Source of the DNA: Archegozetes longisetosus
Lineage: Eukaryota > Arthropoda > Arachnida > Sarcoptiformes > Trhypochthoniidae
Direction: 5' to 3'
Assembly: GCA_018873245.2 (NCBI GenBank)
Contig: JAEMBT020000001.1
Coordinates: 14,238,220-14,302,219 of the forward strand
DNA length: 64,000 nucleotides
Numbering within the stretch: the stretch's first letter is position 1; every line of letters begins with the position of its first letter. The notes beneath the pieces are model-generated. The model was not told where the DNA came from. It saw nothing but the letters and a program-made list of their open reading frames with translations, and did no database searches. Below are positions 1 to 14,180 of this stretch, in pieces. The position numbers and the translations under genes are program-made.

Positions 1-1528
1 CGAACAATTTTATTACAATTTTAAGACGATTATATTTTACAGCTGAAAATTCTACTTATGAATAGTTCATAAAAATATCAATAATTTTCATATGCGAAAT
101 AGCTCTTATTGAAGTAGATTTTCAAATAAGAGCAAAGTTGAGAAAAGTAGTCAAATGTTTCTATGTTAAAGTAGATTATAACTGTTTCGCAGTTTCATTT
201 AGAGTGAATTTTGTCATTTTCGCAACCCTAAGCTTAACAAAGTATCCAACATTTGCTTGACTTGAATTTTTACGTTTAATCCAACTTAATCCTTACTATA
301 TCTCTGTGATCGCTTCAATTTTCAACACGAGCACAAATCTTCATTAAAATCTCTTAATTACTTCAAAATGAAGAGCTATGTGCCACATAATGGTTTTAAC
401 AGTTTATGGTATCACTACTAGAAAATTGATTTTAATCAAGTCAATAATTTTCAATTAAACAGACAAGCTTATAAATAGGAGAGAATTGAGAAAAATTGAG
501 AAAAATTCATCATAAACAATAGTTATAATTGAAATAACTTGCAAATTAGATTATATGAACATTCGGAAAGCAGCTCTTCTTAATTGTTATTTGTTAGCGA
601 AACATGAATTGCTGTACTTTTTCAAACTCATACTAACAAAATCAAAAAATAAATTACTTTTTCATGCAAATGGCTTTCAATTCTTCTGGCAGTTAATTTT
701 TTCTAAAATTTAATTCAAGGCATCTCATTATGAATGAGTATAAAAGCACTTTTCATAAAAGTTTTGCATTTTATGATTTGTTTGAAAGTAGAATATTAGA
801 CATTTTTGTATTAAGCCTCTACTTACGACAAACAAATCAACTTTAGATTTAAGTTCATTCTAAACGCATAACTGCTTTAGAGAGCATTAATGCATAGAAG
901 GACGTAAAAATAATATTAATCTGTTGTCATAAGGCAGATGATTAATACTAGGAAAGCATGATCAAACCTGAGAAACTAGGTTTAATCTATCATTCTCTTC
1001 TAAAAACAATTCAATTTAATTTAAATGCAATTTAGGTAGAGGTACAACTAGTTGACAGTTTTGATCAAATAACGAGTAAATCCTAGTTACCAGATTAGTT
1101 AGAAATGCATATTTTCAGGTAAGCACTTATATAAACTATTGTATTACAAACTAAGCAAATAGATCACTGCTTGCGTTGAACGATCAAAAGGAGACTCTTA
1201 TTCGAAGTTATGCTTATTTATGTAATATCTTATGAACATATCTTTGCTACGAACAAGTAATTCATGACTATTTGTAACTGTCATCAAATAAATATACTCT
1301 CGTTTATTCAGCCATTCATCCAACAACTAACATAAGGAATAACAGTTAGCAGTAGTTTGCCGTTAATCATTCTGACAGAACTTAGAAAATTTCATGCATT
1401 CATAACTCTAAATTTATCTACTTTTCAAAACTCTTATATCACCTTAGTGCTCTATGCAACACTTTTATTATACCATCGGCTCTCACCTATAAGTTTATGT
1501 TTTGTAAATATTAATATTTCACCAGAGC

Positions 1529-1600
1529 TTTGTTACGGTACCTAAATTTGTTACGGTACCTAAATTTGTTACGGCATCTAAATTTGTTACGGTATCTAAA
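1529..1600. repeat. 18-bp minisatellite, 4 copies
   Basis: Four head-to-tail copies of TTTGTTACGGTACCTAAA. The third and fourth copies differ by substitutions in the GTACC part. The unit carries a KpnI-like GGTACC palindrome. Confidence 0.9.
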
Positions 1601-4600
1601 TTCTTTTCTTAACTATGTCTTTTTGATTATATTCTTTCTGATTACTTTGGAATTATATTAGTAATATTCTAGTCATAAGTTAATTATTTATTGAAATTCG
1701 AGATATATGCTCGAAAAGTTAAATTCTAAATTCATACCAAATGTCAAAAGACAAAACCCTCAAAGAGATAACATATCCAAAGTCCTCGTGTTTTGGATGC
1801 CTCAAACCTCTGCTTTATTTTTGTTCCAAAACAAGTCCAAAGCTTTAGGTAAAATGTTTAGTTTCTTTTCAAATGTCCTATTGAATATTTTAGTTATTTA
1901 TCCTTTTGCTCTTTCCTATAATATTTAACGCATTAATAACCTTCAAAACTTATTTTATGAACGAGAAAATATCATAAAAAAGTGCAAATATTTCTAAACA
2001 GTTAAATGTTGCTGAAATTTAATGAAAATATTTTCATTCGTGTTGAACACATGTAAAGCGCCAAAAAACTAAATTACTCACAAAAAAAATGAAAGAATGC
2101 TTAAGTAATAAATGCAAATATGTGTAAAAAGTTGAGATAACACGCATTTGAGAAATACTTGCATTGACAAACTTGTAAATTGTAGCAAAAGATTAATAGC
2201 AAAGAATTTGCATTGTAGATCTCTTGAGAAATAGGGTAAATTGATGTCTTGCTCCCGAAGTCCATTAATAATTTGTTCGTCTATTCAGTATTTATCTAAG
2301 TAATATACTAGAAAAACTAAAACGATAATTGGCTTTCATTACTTTGTATAAAAGTGATCTGACGATCGATTCCAATTAAATGTTAAGCAATTTTCGAGAG
2401 TTATTGACTCAAAAGATATAAAATGTAATGTTTAAGCCAATAAAACGTTTTTTTTTCTGCTTATAAGTTAGGACAAAAGGTCAATATTAAAAATGTTTGA
2501 ACTCATTCTTACTGCAAATTTTCAAACATTTATCTCGACGTTCAGTTTTAATTATGTCGTAAGACTAGTAGTACTTTGAAGTAAGCTTTGAAAAGAAAGT
2601 TTAAATATTAAATGACTTCAAGTTTACCCAACATAAAAAACGTTAATTGAGTTGAAGAAAATACTGGAATACAAATATTTGAAGTGAAGATAAATTTGAA
2701 AAACTTATAATAACAAGATGATTTGCTGAAGTTTATTTTCTAAATTATTCCTAATGAATGCTTCTCAAACAAATCAATCCAAACTGGAGTCAGTTCTAAC
2801 TTAGGTTATAATGGAAAGAATAAATCTTGTTTATATGATTGCCATTTATATGAATTCCTATGAGGTTTTGTTTTCGTTTCCTTATCACTTTGTTATTATT
2901 TTATTGTTGAATAGCATCGAAATATGTAAATCGATACAAAAGCATTTCATATTGTTGTAGAATAAACTGGGATATGATCCCATTTTATGGCGGATTTGCT
3001 CATAAAAGTCTACTTCTGACTAATAACAAACAGTACATAATTGAAAGTTTTACCAAAATCAATTTGATCTGCTTTTACAATGATTCAATACCTGATATGG
3101 TATTACAATTGTCTGATATAATAGTAGTTGATGTGATAAAAGGAGAATGCTTTAACATTTTGACATTTGAAGCAGTTTTCTGGTTTTGCTCTTAAATTAT
3201 TGACACAGACACAGTCACTGTCATTTGTTAAGTAATGCATCCACGACTACTCTATCTCATTCTATGTAAATGTTAGTTCCTTCTCAATAAATTACATCAT
3301 TTCCATACTATTTGTAGCTTTAACTCTCAGTAACCATATTTTCTACTTCTGCTTAACATTACTTCAGAGCACATTCTTTGTTAGAGTCGATCGATTTTTT
3401 GTAGTGAATAAGAAACATATTTTGTTGAGTCGATTAACTCTAGGAATAAATTATAATCGATGCTGTTACAACACAGTATTGAATATGTGTTTATCTGACA
3501 TTTTTAGATTATATTCTGAAAATTCAAAATTCTTTCCTATATTCATATGAATATTCATGTGAATATTCATATGAGTCAGCTATCAATACTTGTATTTTTA
3601 CTCATTCATATTTCATTTTTGAAATCTTATCAACTTCCTCACTGAAATTAAATTCTCTTTAGTGAATCAAGAATTAACTTGGATCAGATATTGATCGAAA
3701 TTAATGAAAAATATCTCAATCTTTTTCTATTCAAGCTTAAATCAGCATTAAGGATAGTCTTTAATATTTGATTTACAGGAGTCTTTTGCAAAAAAGCTTT
3801 CGATTAATTAGATATTTAATCAATAAGATAACTCTTTACTTAAGAAAAAATGTTCGCAAATTAACTCATTTAAGAAGATTAATGACTTCATTTATTATAA
3901 ATATTAAAAATTTGTCAATAATTTTTAATATAATCAGGATTGTGCATAGAATTATAACTAAGGCTATAAAACATTATTTAATTTCAGTATATAGAGTCAT
4001 CATTTTTATTCTTTAAAACATCAAATCTATTAACAATTCAGTTCTCTCAAGCCTAAAGTTAGCTCAAAAGTAGAGAATAAGACTGTCGAAGCGATACTAA
4101 TTCAACATTATTGTGAAAAATTGCTTCAGTATTTGGAGTTAGTGTCAATTTATTCAGATTGAAACAGTATTCGATTTATTTTTATAATTCAAAATGAAAC
4201 TGTCGAGCGATTTGTATGACAAAGGGTTCAATTAGTATTTTAATTAGCTCTCATTGAGCGCATTAGACTCTTGAAAATGTTCACCATTCTAGTTTAAACG
4301 TTCATCAATCTAGTTATGTACTGTTGTTAAGCTACACTATCACAAGGCTTCAATTTCATAAAACTCAAGTTAAATTTACATCAAAATATCGAATGTTCAC
4401 TTCTTTAAATAGACATTAAATAGTAATCTTTATTGACTTGCAGTTGTTTACACTTTATGACAGTTTGTTTTTACTAAACTTTTAATTATTATTATTTCAA
4501 TTCTTATGCTTTCAAATCAAATTAGAAAAGGAAGATAAGTTATTCAAATGAAAAAATAAATAAATATCTAAATGATCAATGTGTTACGCATGACATTCGA

Positions 4601-6384
4601 AATAATTTCAACTGAGATTAATTTTAAAATATATAATCAAGATTGATAAAGAAAAATCAGCTTTCTATAAAGTAGTTTTTAGTCTTATTATTCGATACAG
4701 TAGAACTTGTCTAACTTTGAGTGAATTCTAGTGAAAAAAAACAATACAATAACACCATAGAAAGCAAGACTTAATAATTATCGACTTAAAAACAACTGAG
4801 CTACACATTAAAGTAAGACAAGTTGAACAGCATCAAAATGTTTCACCTAACGCATATAAACATTGAACAGTGATATTAAGTTAAGCATAACCACACAAAG
4901 CCTGCAAACTAGTTATACAGTTTTAATAGAGGCTTTTGTATTCTACTAAACAAACGATGACTTAAAACCACATTATCCTGAGTTGGACTCAATAAATAAT
5001 ATCAAATATCCCTGGGCTGAGCGCTAGCGCTGATAAGACAATCTTATAAAAGAAGAAAGTATAGTCAGAACCTTTGTGGCCATGAATGATGCGATAAGTA
5101 TATACTAGACTTTATGTAAGTTTTTCTCTCAACAAATCTTAGAACAAGGATGAGAGTAACAAATGGAAAGTTAAATCGGTTTTATATTCGATAAAACTAA
5201 CTTCAACCAATCGTATAACAGATCACTGAATACTTGTAACTCAACTCAACTCAAACAATGAGAATCATTTTGACAGTTGGTTGAAATCATTTTTTATCTA
5301 CTACTTAAATCTTACTTCAAAAGTTGTATTTATGTTGAGCTAAGTTTTAAGATATATCCATTTGGAACTCTTATGTATCTATTTGGAACTCTTATCGTGG
5401 ATAATGAACTATATTTTTATGATTTCAAAGATTGAAATAAAAAACTAATTTTGAAATAGAAACCTAATATCTTATCAGATAAAAAGCAAATTAGATTATA
5501 TTTGCATTATGAAAAAGATATAAATTCTGGTAGAAATAATTAATGCTTTTTCTTTATTAAGGTATTAGTTGCTAAGGCAATTTGAGATCCATTAGATTAA
5601 AAGTATATTTTCTCTTAAGATTTTTGTTCACATAATCGTTAAGTTTTTCTCTTACTGCTGGAAATAGAAAGAAAATATATTGAATTTCATCCTAATGTAC
5701 AAAAATGATCGTTTCGATCTAGCAACAAAATATAATTTATTTTGATTCCCGTTCAAATTCAGTAGGTGTTTTCATATCAGGCTTTGCAATAAAAAACAAT
5801 AAATAGAAGTGTTTCGCACTATTCTTAGAACAGTTTCGTATTATTCTACAACAGTTTCATATTATTCTACAACAACTCGCTTTGAATTCAGCATGTATTT
5901 AAGTAGTGAATCTGAATACATAAATATTTCATACTTTATATCTTCAATCTTGTTTCCAAATTGATTTTGGATTCAAGCAAATATTATGAATACCTCTAAA
6001 ACGAATTTCACTTAAAATTTCTCTACAGCGATAATGAAACCACTTTAGATCAATATTGCATTAGAATGTTTTTGTGAGCACTCGAAAGTTAGCCAATTCA
6101 CAGTGAACAGTTACAGATTGTTCTCAATAAAGAACTTCTTTAGACCTCCAGCAATTAAATCAGAAATAAATCAATTAGAAGAGACTCTTTTACTTAACTA
6201 GCTCTCTAAATGAGTTTGTAATTTGACATTCAAAAGTGACCATTTCATGGAGAAATTTATTTTAAATGCTTAATAAAATTTGGCACTTACATTTGCTCAT
6301 GGAATAGAATTTTTTAGGATAACATAAAAATTAAAATTAATTCACTATTGTGTAAGACATAATTGCTAATAGTCTGTAGAAAAT

Positions 6385-6465
6385 TCAGAATTTACAGAAT
6401 TCAGAATTTAGGATTTACAGAATTTGGAATTTACAGAGTTCAGAATTTGCGGAATTCAGAATTTA
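6385..6465. repeat. Degenerate AGAATTTACAGAATTC minisatellite
   Basis: About five imperfect repeats alternate AGAATTTAC and AGAATTC-type blocks. Substitutions among units show it is old or slippage-prone. No coding frame spans it. Confidence 0.75.
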
Positions 6466-7402
6466 CTCTGAAGAATGTACAGATTGTTTCTATTCCTTAA
6501 AAGTAAACTACATGCAAAATATATTTACGACATGCGATTCTGTGATAGAAACAGAATTTTTTTGAGAGCATCAAGTAAATTGCAACTTAGGATACCTTTA
6601 ATAATTCAAAGATATTTTGCAATATAAGATATTTGGTGAACGAAAGTATGCGTGTTTTCGGCTACTCTCTTGTGGCCAATTTGATTAAAGGGCAAGAGTT
6701 AGCTCCTAGGTTCGTATTTTGTTTGTTTTACGTAACAATGTAGTATTGAGAATCAAAGCTGAAAAGTATATATTTAGTCAGAAAAGGCATTCAATCATAA
6801 ATAAGTCAATATTGATGATATAACAAAAACTCCATTATTTTAACTGCAGTTCAGTTGGTATTAGACTTGATTAAGAAACAAATAAACGCCTTCTGGCAAG
6901 AAAGCATGTATTGAATGAGTTGTTCAGAATTATATTTGTATTAAATACAATATATGAAGCTTTTCTATCTTTTAATCTACAAGCCTTTGTTTATTATAGA
7001 TTAAGGCATTTTTAGTTTCATTTCTATCACGCTAAGTAATATTCTCTTCGTTGTAAAACTACGCACAAAATATTGTATTATGTATTCAATGTATACTTTA
7101 AAATACAGCTTATCCTGTATTCAATGAAATATTTCTCTAGTTTGAGTTTGGAATCAATAGTTGTGAAAAAACTAATTTTATATTCTTCACCATATTCTAT
7201 AAGCAGAATATTCTCGTGTATAATACTAATGCAAGGAAAAAGTCATTCTCAAGAATCGCTTTGAACTTGATTTGGAACTAGACATAGAAAATAAACTAAT
7301 GCTGGTTCATGAATCTCAAAGTAAAGTCAAATAAATTGAAACGTTAAAGACCAAATGATGAAACAATTGGATAAATGTTGAATGAAGCTGAAAAATAGTT
7401 AC

Positions 7403-7569
7403 CTTTCTTCAGACCTACTCATCCTCTGATGCATATAAGCGGTTGCCTGATCAACATCTTGTAGTCGTGCTAAACTAGTTCTTGATGATTGCAATACAAT
7501 CTTTGGCGGAGCTGATGATGTCGAATGATCACAATGTGACAAAGAACTCGACGACGAGACGTGTTCCAT
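7403..7569 (-). CDS. Alternative first coding exon 2 of an unidentified gene
   Basis: Reading the minus strand from the ATG at 7569 gives 55 codons plus two bases, then a good donor (AAAG|GTAACT). The peptide begins MEHVSSSSSLSHCDHS, continues PPKIVLQSSRTSLARL and ends MHQRMSRSEE. It is Ser-rich at the start and charged at the end. Base composition is clearly less AT-rich than the flanks and the codons look coding. The exon ends Glu-AG in phase 2, exactly as the exon at 27062-27201 does, so both can splice in frame to one common exon lying left of the window. No signal peptide or membrane segment is visible. I do not recognise the protein; the Ser-rich start suggests a cytoplasmic isoform-specific N-terminus. 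Confidence 0.7.
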
Positions 7570-10048
7570 TGATAACAGAAATTATCGGTATATTAACTTT
7601 ATTTATATTACTCCAAACGAATAGCTATAACTAGTCTAATAACAATCGATAAGTTATAATTTGACTGTTTAAATATTATTGATATGTCTTATAATGAGTT
7701 AGTTTTATGTCATTATTATCCTCAGGAAGCAAAACATGAGAAGTAGTTTATTATAAGAAAATTGACAACAGAAACATGAAAGTAATATTTGAATGGGAGA
7801 AGTCAAATAAAATATAGCATTAGAGTAATTCAAACATGAATAATAGTTATGCCGGTGATTTATTTAGCAGGTACGACTTCTGGAAAGTATAGCATAAAAA
7901 ATTGAAAGCACAAGAAAATCTAATTCACATTTGGTGTTTCTAAAGCAGCAAACCCATAAATATGATTATCAAGCTAAAGTCTAAAGCAGCACAACAGAAA
8001 GCACTAGTACTACTGTTTATATATTTTTTTATTTTTCACATTATAATAGCCTACATACATGTAACATACATGTAACTTTTCTTTAGTCACTCACTACTAG
8101 ATCAGATAAATTCACTAGAATCTTCACAAACAACAAAAATTAATTTAAAATTTCAGAAGACAAGATAAACAAGTTTAATTTGAATAAAGATCAGTTTAAT
8201 TATTGAAGTAATTATAAAAAATTAATAGAGAACTACTGGTAACTAGAATTATATACAGCAAATAGACTATGAAGTTGTCTATGCTCTAACTGCTGCTCTA
8301 CTTAAAGGAACCTTAAAATGCAATGCAATGCCTTGCATAAGAGTAGAGGACTATACGAGTAGAGGACTTGGAGATTCAGTTCACTAGAGTTCTCTCATGA
8401 CAACAGCGGAAAGAAGCTGTTTTAGGGCTAAAATAATTCACTGTTTTTAGCGTCAATTCCCTTAAATTCACAGCTAGACTGAAACAAGCTTTGCTTGAAA
8501 ATACTCTAAAATAACGTGATCAACTTTTATATCTCTTTACGTGCAAACTTTGCCAATTCTCATTATTGCCCTCATTAATCTTACTTTTAATTAGTTTTAT
8601 AAAAGCTTTAGGTTTTTTAATAGCAAATAGTTAACTATCTTCATTTCCTCTAAAGCCATAAATTATCTTATTTTCTGTCTGTTTTATACAGAGACTTAAC
8701 TGCAAATGTTGTCAGTATATTTACTGTATTAGGAGTTCATTGGAAAAGAGACCAGAAAATAGATCAGGAAATCTATGAGATATTCACTGACTTGAAAGCA
8801 TTTACTTTGCGGTAGAATTAGTTTCAATGTCAGATACACTTTACGAACACTTTAGAAGTCAGACTTAACTTCAATCGAATTATGTCATTCAAGTATTGTA
8901 TCAGCTTATAATTTACTACAACTCAATTTGACATTTTAAGTATAAGATCTAAGTCTATCGCTAATTTTTACTTTTACACTATTTTTATTGGTTATAATCA
9001 TTTTGGGAATTATTTTTGCAATTAATCATAAATGTTTAACTGATTTTTCTTTTGTACAATACTTTAAATTTTGTGATGATTTTTAGGATAGCTTGTAATA
9101 AAAATGTTAATACAACGACCGGAAGCAAAAAACTACATAAACTCACGCATAGAAATGATAACTTGAACGACAAATAGACCCTAAGGTCAAATCCATTTCA
9201 GATAATATCAAACTCGACTGTATTCTAGTTCTAACTATTATTTATAAAAGCGCTGATCTAGCAATGAATGTCTCTTAAATGTTCAATTAAATCAAGCACT
9301 TATACCTAGTCTTAAAATACAGTCCAACCTATCTAGCTAGAGCATGCAGTTAGATTATATCTAATAAAGATTTATAAATATACATTGATTCTCTATGGAT
9401 TTCTCTAATCTATTTGTAAAAGTCATCTAACTACATGTGAGAGATAGACAGGTTTTACTGTGATAAATGATAGCAATGGCATGTTGAGAGAATCAGTTAC
9501 TACGCCATTAATTACACTTTTAATTACCTCAATTTGTGCGTTTGCATACAAGATATGCCTATGTTTATAACACTTTAATTTTTTCTGAGTATTGATTATT
9601 CATCACAAATAGGACGCTAATGCGTTTGCATCACATAACCTAAAGACTTCATTAAGTTAGCATTGATTTCTATCCATCTGTCTCTATAACTAAATACCAT
9701 CTAAAGCTGATACTCTCTTTGGTAGTTAAATAAATATGAACCATTCACACTCTTACGTACGCTTTTGAGAAATTTTGATCACGAAAGGGCTTATAAGAAA
9801 TTTGAAATTTTATTGAGATACTGAGTAATTGATGCCAGTTATAAGTTCACTTACTATCAAAATTCTTATCAAAAGTTTTGTCGCCAGAAATATGGGAGTT
9901 TATAAATAAGATGTCATCAGATAAGAGTATCTAATCTCATAAATGCAATGAGTAATGAATTTTGTCTTTGGGGCATTCAATAAGACTTAAATCTTTTTGA
10001 TTTATAAAATTTTCAAAAGCATACAGAAAACAGTAAATGCATCATATA

Positions 10049-10220
10049 GTAATGTCTCGATAAAGCAACCCTCTTTACAGTGAATTCTCGATAAAGTCAA
10101 CTCATTAGTCCAGTCCCGATACATCCGATTTGACTAATGATGACCTCTTAATAGTGAAACCTCGTTATAGTCAGTGTTAATTATTGGGCCTCAGTAATTC
10201 ACTATGTCGAGGTAGTACTG
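10049..10220. mobile_element. pogo/Tigger-like MITE remnant
   Basis: The ends are weakly inverted (GTAATGTCTCGATAAAG at the left; the reverse complement of the right end reads CAGTACTACCTCGACATAG) and TA dinucleotides flank both. Inside are several copies of an (A/T)CTCGATAAAG / TAGTGAA motif, typical of pogo/Tigger-type termini, where the usual form is CAGTAGAACCTCG. There is no coding capacity. Exact ends are uncertain because the terminal repeats have decayed. Confidence 0.6.
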
Positions 10221-12416
10221 TATCATCAATAACTGACAAAAACTGTTTGAATATATGAATAAAAGTGTTCCTATCATTTAAATTGTTTAAGATTAGGTGA
10301 AAAATTGAATTTCATGAGTATTTTTATTGGCAGAAACCTAATTCTGGGACACATGAGAACATGAGACCATCAATTTGTATTGCAGTTAAGTATGATTTGA
10401 ATGGTATTGCAGTTGAGTATGATGTTCAGTGGTATTTGCCTGAAAGCAATTTGTTCTATTCCAATCATTTTACTGTAAATAATCTGCAATTTTTCACTAT
10501 TTCAGACTTCAGTTATTGTTGGTATAATATTGCTCTATATGATTACGATATCGTTCGCAATGAAGACATCACTTTTATGGAGTTTTGTTCATTCGATAAG
10601 TCACATAAACAATCAATTCTAGTGGTTGTTCTCCATTATGAGAACTATATTATAGGTATTAACGGCTAAGGATTAATGGCACCGAAAGAAAGTTTACTTT
10701 GAGCATAACGATTGTCGAATCTCTACGGGCAGTAATGCAAAAGTAGAGTGGTTCTCTGTTTGTCATTCACGAAAATAATAAATTTGGGTCAACTTATGAT
10801 CGTTTCGAGTAATCAACTTTGCATTTGGATGAATAACAAGCATCTCCCTATCCATTTATTTTCAACATTGTTCAAGTGAACAAAAGTAACTTTTATTTTA
10901 ATGATAAACCCAAAGGCTGGTAGTATTGAAAGAATTATTTTCTGGATAATATATGCGCTCATTTTAATTTAATTTGAAATATTCATATACATTAGAATAT
11001 CTGAGTTATTAAGACTTTAGGTGAAATTCCTGAGCACGTAGTACAAAATGAAAGCAAAATAGTTCTCCAGTGAAAATCTCAAATATCTCAAACATGTTAA
11101 ATAAATGATTATAATTTAAGAATTTATTTAAAGAGAATATAGCAATGAAGAAGGTACAAGAAAACAATTGATAATAATTTAGTATTTTATAAATAACAAT
11201 TGATTATGATATTATGGGATAATTATTATATGATTGCAAACGGATGTTTCTCCAAGTACATTTGTAGATATTTTAAGTGTACTACAAGATTCGACATAAT
11301 TCTACACTTCTGCATATTTTTGATAGAGATGAAACAACAAAACTAATTCAATGTTTTAATGCAATGGTGATAGAGTTGAAGTCTATGAAAAATCATTTAC
11401 ATAATAATCCGATAAAACAGCTTAGATGTAGATGAAGCCTAACTGGAGAGCATCACTCATTTGCTAATGGACTTTATTATTACATATAATTCTCAAAATG
11501 CTTCATTTAATGTTTGGTTACTTAAAACCATTTCATGTTTATCTTTCTATTTATCTCTATTTTCTTATTGAAAATCTTTTTGCCAGAAAATTTGAAGCCA
11601 AACTCTATTAAGTGTCAGCTAATGTTAAAGACGTGTAAGCATTAGTTTGAGTCGTAATTCGATAAAGTATTTTCGTCAACGATTCAATGCAAGCTTATAT
11701 TGACTCTCATATGACTCGCATTATGAGAAACATCTAAAATATTGATTGATTTGCAACTAATGACATTTTCTATCATCACATCTTTGAAGGTTAATAAACT
11801 CAATAACTTCTTGAATAAACTCTGGTCATATGACTGACACGGGATTGTTGAATATTTTAGGTTAAATCTTATATTCATTTCATTAAAAAAAAAAATCATT
11901 TTATTTAGAGAAAGAATTGATGAAAACTATCGGAAAGCTCACAATGAATTTTAGTTGAAAAGAAGTTTTCATATTTTTAATGAGAAATACAACAAATATT
12001 TGAGTATTAAAGTATTGATCAGTGTTTCTTCAAATATAGTTTATTTGAAGTAGATCTCAATTTCGAAGTAGAGAAATATTTCTTTAGGGATTTACGCAAT
12101 CCTTCTCTTCAATTATTAATCAGTTGATTTCAAGATAATTGTAAGCATTCAGACACTCAGACAGAATGCAAGTCATGTATAGTAGGAAATTAGAGAAGAA
12201 TTGCAAGAGAACAACCTTAGACGTAATGATTATGATAGCGCAATAAGAGTTAGAATGCCTTTTATTGTGAGACTTTCTTATAACCACAACAATAAACTAT
12301 ATTTTCATGTTGTCACAGATACTATTTCTGCTTACTATAAAATAACGCTTTTCACCATACACATCAATAGGTCAGTTTTTGTCTAACTTTTTTCTAACAT
12401 AGCCTTAGGATTGGTT

Positions 12417-12452
12417 GTAGCCTAAGCTGTAGCCTAAGCTGTAGCCTAAACT
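12417..12452. repeat. Short GTAGCCTAAGCT tandem repeat
   Basis: Three consecutive 12-bp units, the last with one change, followed by two GGTTGTAT-type blocks. Nothing else is visible around it. Confidence 0.8.
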
Positions 12453-12919
12453 GGTTGTATCGGTTGTATAAATATGATTGTTTATCGCTACTGAACGGTC
12501 GAAGACTGGAAAAGATTGACTAGTAATACAAAAGAGTATACAATCAATAAAAGTCTCATAAAATTGCAGAAGAAATGCCATTGTTATCAAGTGTTTTGGG
12601 GCCAAAAGGATGACTGATATGCTTAGCAGTCTCTCATATAAGTGAAGATAATCTTCTTTTTGCTCCTTCTCTTCTATAAAACTGCATCAAAATACAGTTT
12701 ATGACAACTATTTTTGCATATCTTAGTCAATATTATTTTTATTACTGAATAAAATGCTATTACTTGAGTCAAGTAAAACTTTTTATATATGTTTAATTAG
12801 TCGTTAAAGTATGCAACACAAGGGAAGAAGCTAGAAAATTTTGAGTAGGGGTGCATAAAGTTCAGATTGCAGAGTGGGATCACGGATCACGGATCACGTT
12901 CAATTTGATTAAATACATA

Positions 12920-13985
12920 TGTTACGTCTAATTCTAATAATTATTTAATCTTAATAACAGAACTTTAAGATTGAATAAGACCTTTATTTAAAGTTGAAAA
13001 TCAGAGTTTATTATTAAGTTGAAATGACTTGCTTTATATAAAGCTAAGGTTATATAAAGCGAATTATATAAGCATATGATTATATAAAACAAGTCATTGA
13101 TTTCTTTACTAATTTTTGAGTATATAGGAAATAAACTAAAGTTTTATAGAAATATTCTTCATTGCTACAGCTATCAAATCACTAAAAAATATATATCAAT
13201 TATTTATTAAAACACAAAATGCTATTGTGATACCACAGTTACAAAGAGAACTTAATTTACAGGTTGTCTTTTAAATTTTTTTTATAGAGATTCAGGATAG
13301 CGTTTTGTACAGTCGTGGCCGATTAGTTTGGATGATGCACCCAAAATGATACTTTCTTGCAAACATTTTTGCACTACTAATTAGTATTATTAATAGAAAA
13401 GACAATAGCATTTCTATTAATAATACTAATTAGTAGTGCAAAAATGTTTGCAAGAAAGTATCATTTTGGGGCATCATCAAACTAATGCACTTGACTCTAT
13501 TTCTATTTATTATTTAGAATTTTCAACTTAAATCAATTACAGTTTTCATTTGTCTGAATATTTAAAAGTAGGTATAAAATTAGATTTAAATATCAAATAT
13601 AAACTTATATTGAATGACAAAGAGCAATAACCGGTTATGACTTAATGAATGAAATAGAGAAGATCTAATTTAAAGTTGCGCAATAGTTTTATTGCAATTT
13701 TATTATCATAATAATAATTTCTTATTTTCTCATTGAAACACATACTGTTTTTTAAATATAGGTAAAACACAAGTCAAAGGGTATAATTCAAATAAGATCC
13801 AAAATAAGTTAACTGGAGATAACCACTTATTACTCTTTGTCATTCATATAACCTTAAGATTATATGGAAAACAAGTCATTTAAGCTAATAATAAACTCTG
13901 ATTTTCAACTTTAAAAACGATCTTTTTTTAATCCTAATATTGTTAAGATTATTGCTGAGAATAAATAATTACTAGGATTGCGTGT
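12920..13985. mobile_element. Foldback DNA element with long inverted arms
   Basis: The left arm (about 12920-13050) and the reverse complement of the right arm (about 13850-13980) align over more than 120 bp. Both contain the run AAAGTTGAAAATCAGAGTTT followed by ATTATTA and ATGACTTG. A second inverted pair (about 13611-13640 against 13820-13850) lies inside. There is no transposase frame. A Tc1-like MITE (13310-13497) sits in the centre as a later insertion. The outermost base and target-site duplication cannot be fixed by eye. Confidence 0.75.
13310..13497. mobile_element. Tc1-like palindromic MITE (nested)
   Basis: A near-perfect 188-bp palindrome is bounded by TA on both sides (13308-13309 and 13498-13499), the Tc1/mariner target. 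The left terminus starts CAGTCGTGGCCGATTAGTTTG, the classic Tc1-type end. The arms are about 80 bp and contain AATGATACTTTCTTGC and TTTGCACTACTAATTAGTA. The arms differ mainly near the ends. It interrupts the foldback element at 12920-13985. Confidence 0.9.
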
Positions 13986-14099
13986 AACAAACTTTTCTAA
14001 TTCTTTTATGCTATGGTTTTAAATTTGAATTATTCAGTATTTTACTTCATTCCGTAGTAATTATGACAAATTAGCAAAATTTCATAATCAGGTTAGAGT

Positions 14100-14180
14100 T
14101 AGGGATTTACGTTGAAAGTATCTAATCACTACTAGACCTCTACTGGCTGAGCCACTGGTTCAATGATAGATTTGAATCTG
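14100..14180 (-). repeat. Possible tRNA-derived SINE remnant
   Basis: On the minus strand the segment contains AGTGGCTCAGCCAGTAGAG, which resembles a tRNA A box (TGGCNNAGT-GG). About 30 bases on is TTTCAACGTAAATCCC, which loosely resembles a B box. Cloverleaf arms are not convincing, so it is not a functional tRNA. A relic of a tRNA-derived SINE is the best guess. Confidence 0.3.

Larger units (their letters stand above)
1..7402. other. Gene-free AT-rich stretch, probable intron
   Basis: I see no exon with coding character here on either strand. Short open frames are AT-rich, have no recognisable domain and look like chance. The stretch lies downstream, on the minus strand, of the coding exon at 7403-7569, whose donor opens an intron, so it is most likely intronic to a gene that continues beyond the left edge. 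It holds short tandem repeats (1529-1600, 6385-6465) and an imperfect palindrome built on an ATATTCATATGAATATTCAT core near 3540-3575. Confidence 0.5.

Noticed and set aside
10361..10669. 102-codon open frame on the plus strand
   Set aside because: No domain, no paralogue, AT-rich composition and internal repetition (KYDLNGIAVEYD) arising from a local duplication; best explained as chance.
14100..14180. Functional tRNA gene
   Set aside because: A-box-like and weak B-box-like motifs are present, but acceptor, anticodon and T arms do not pair.
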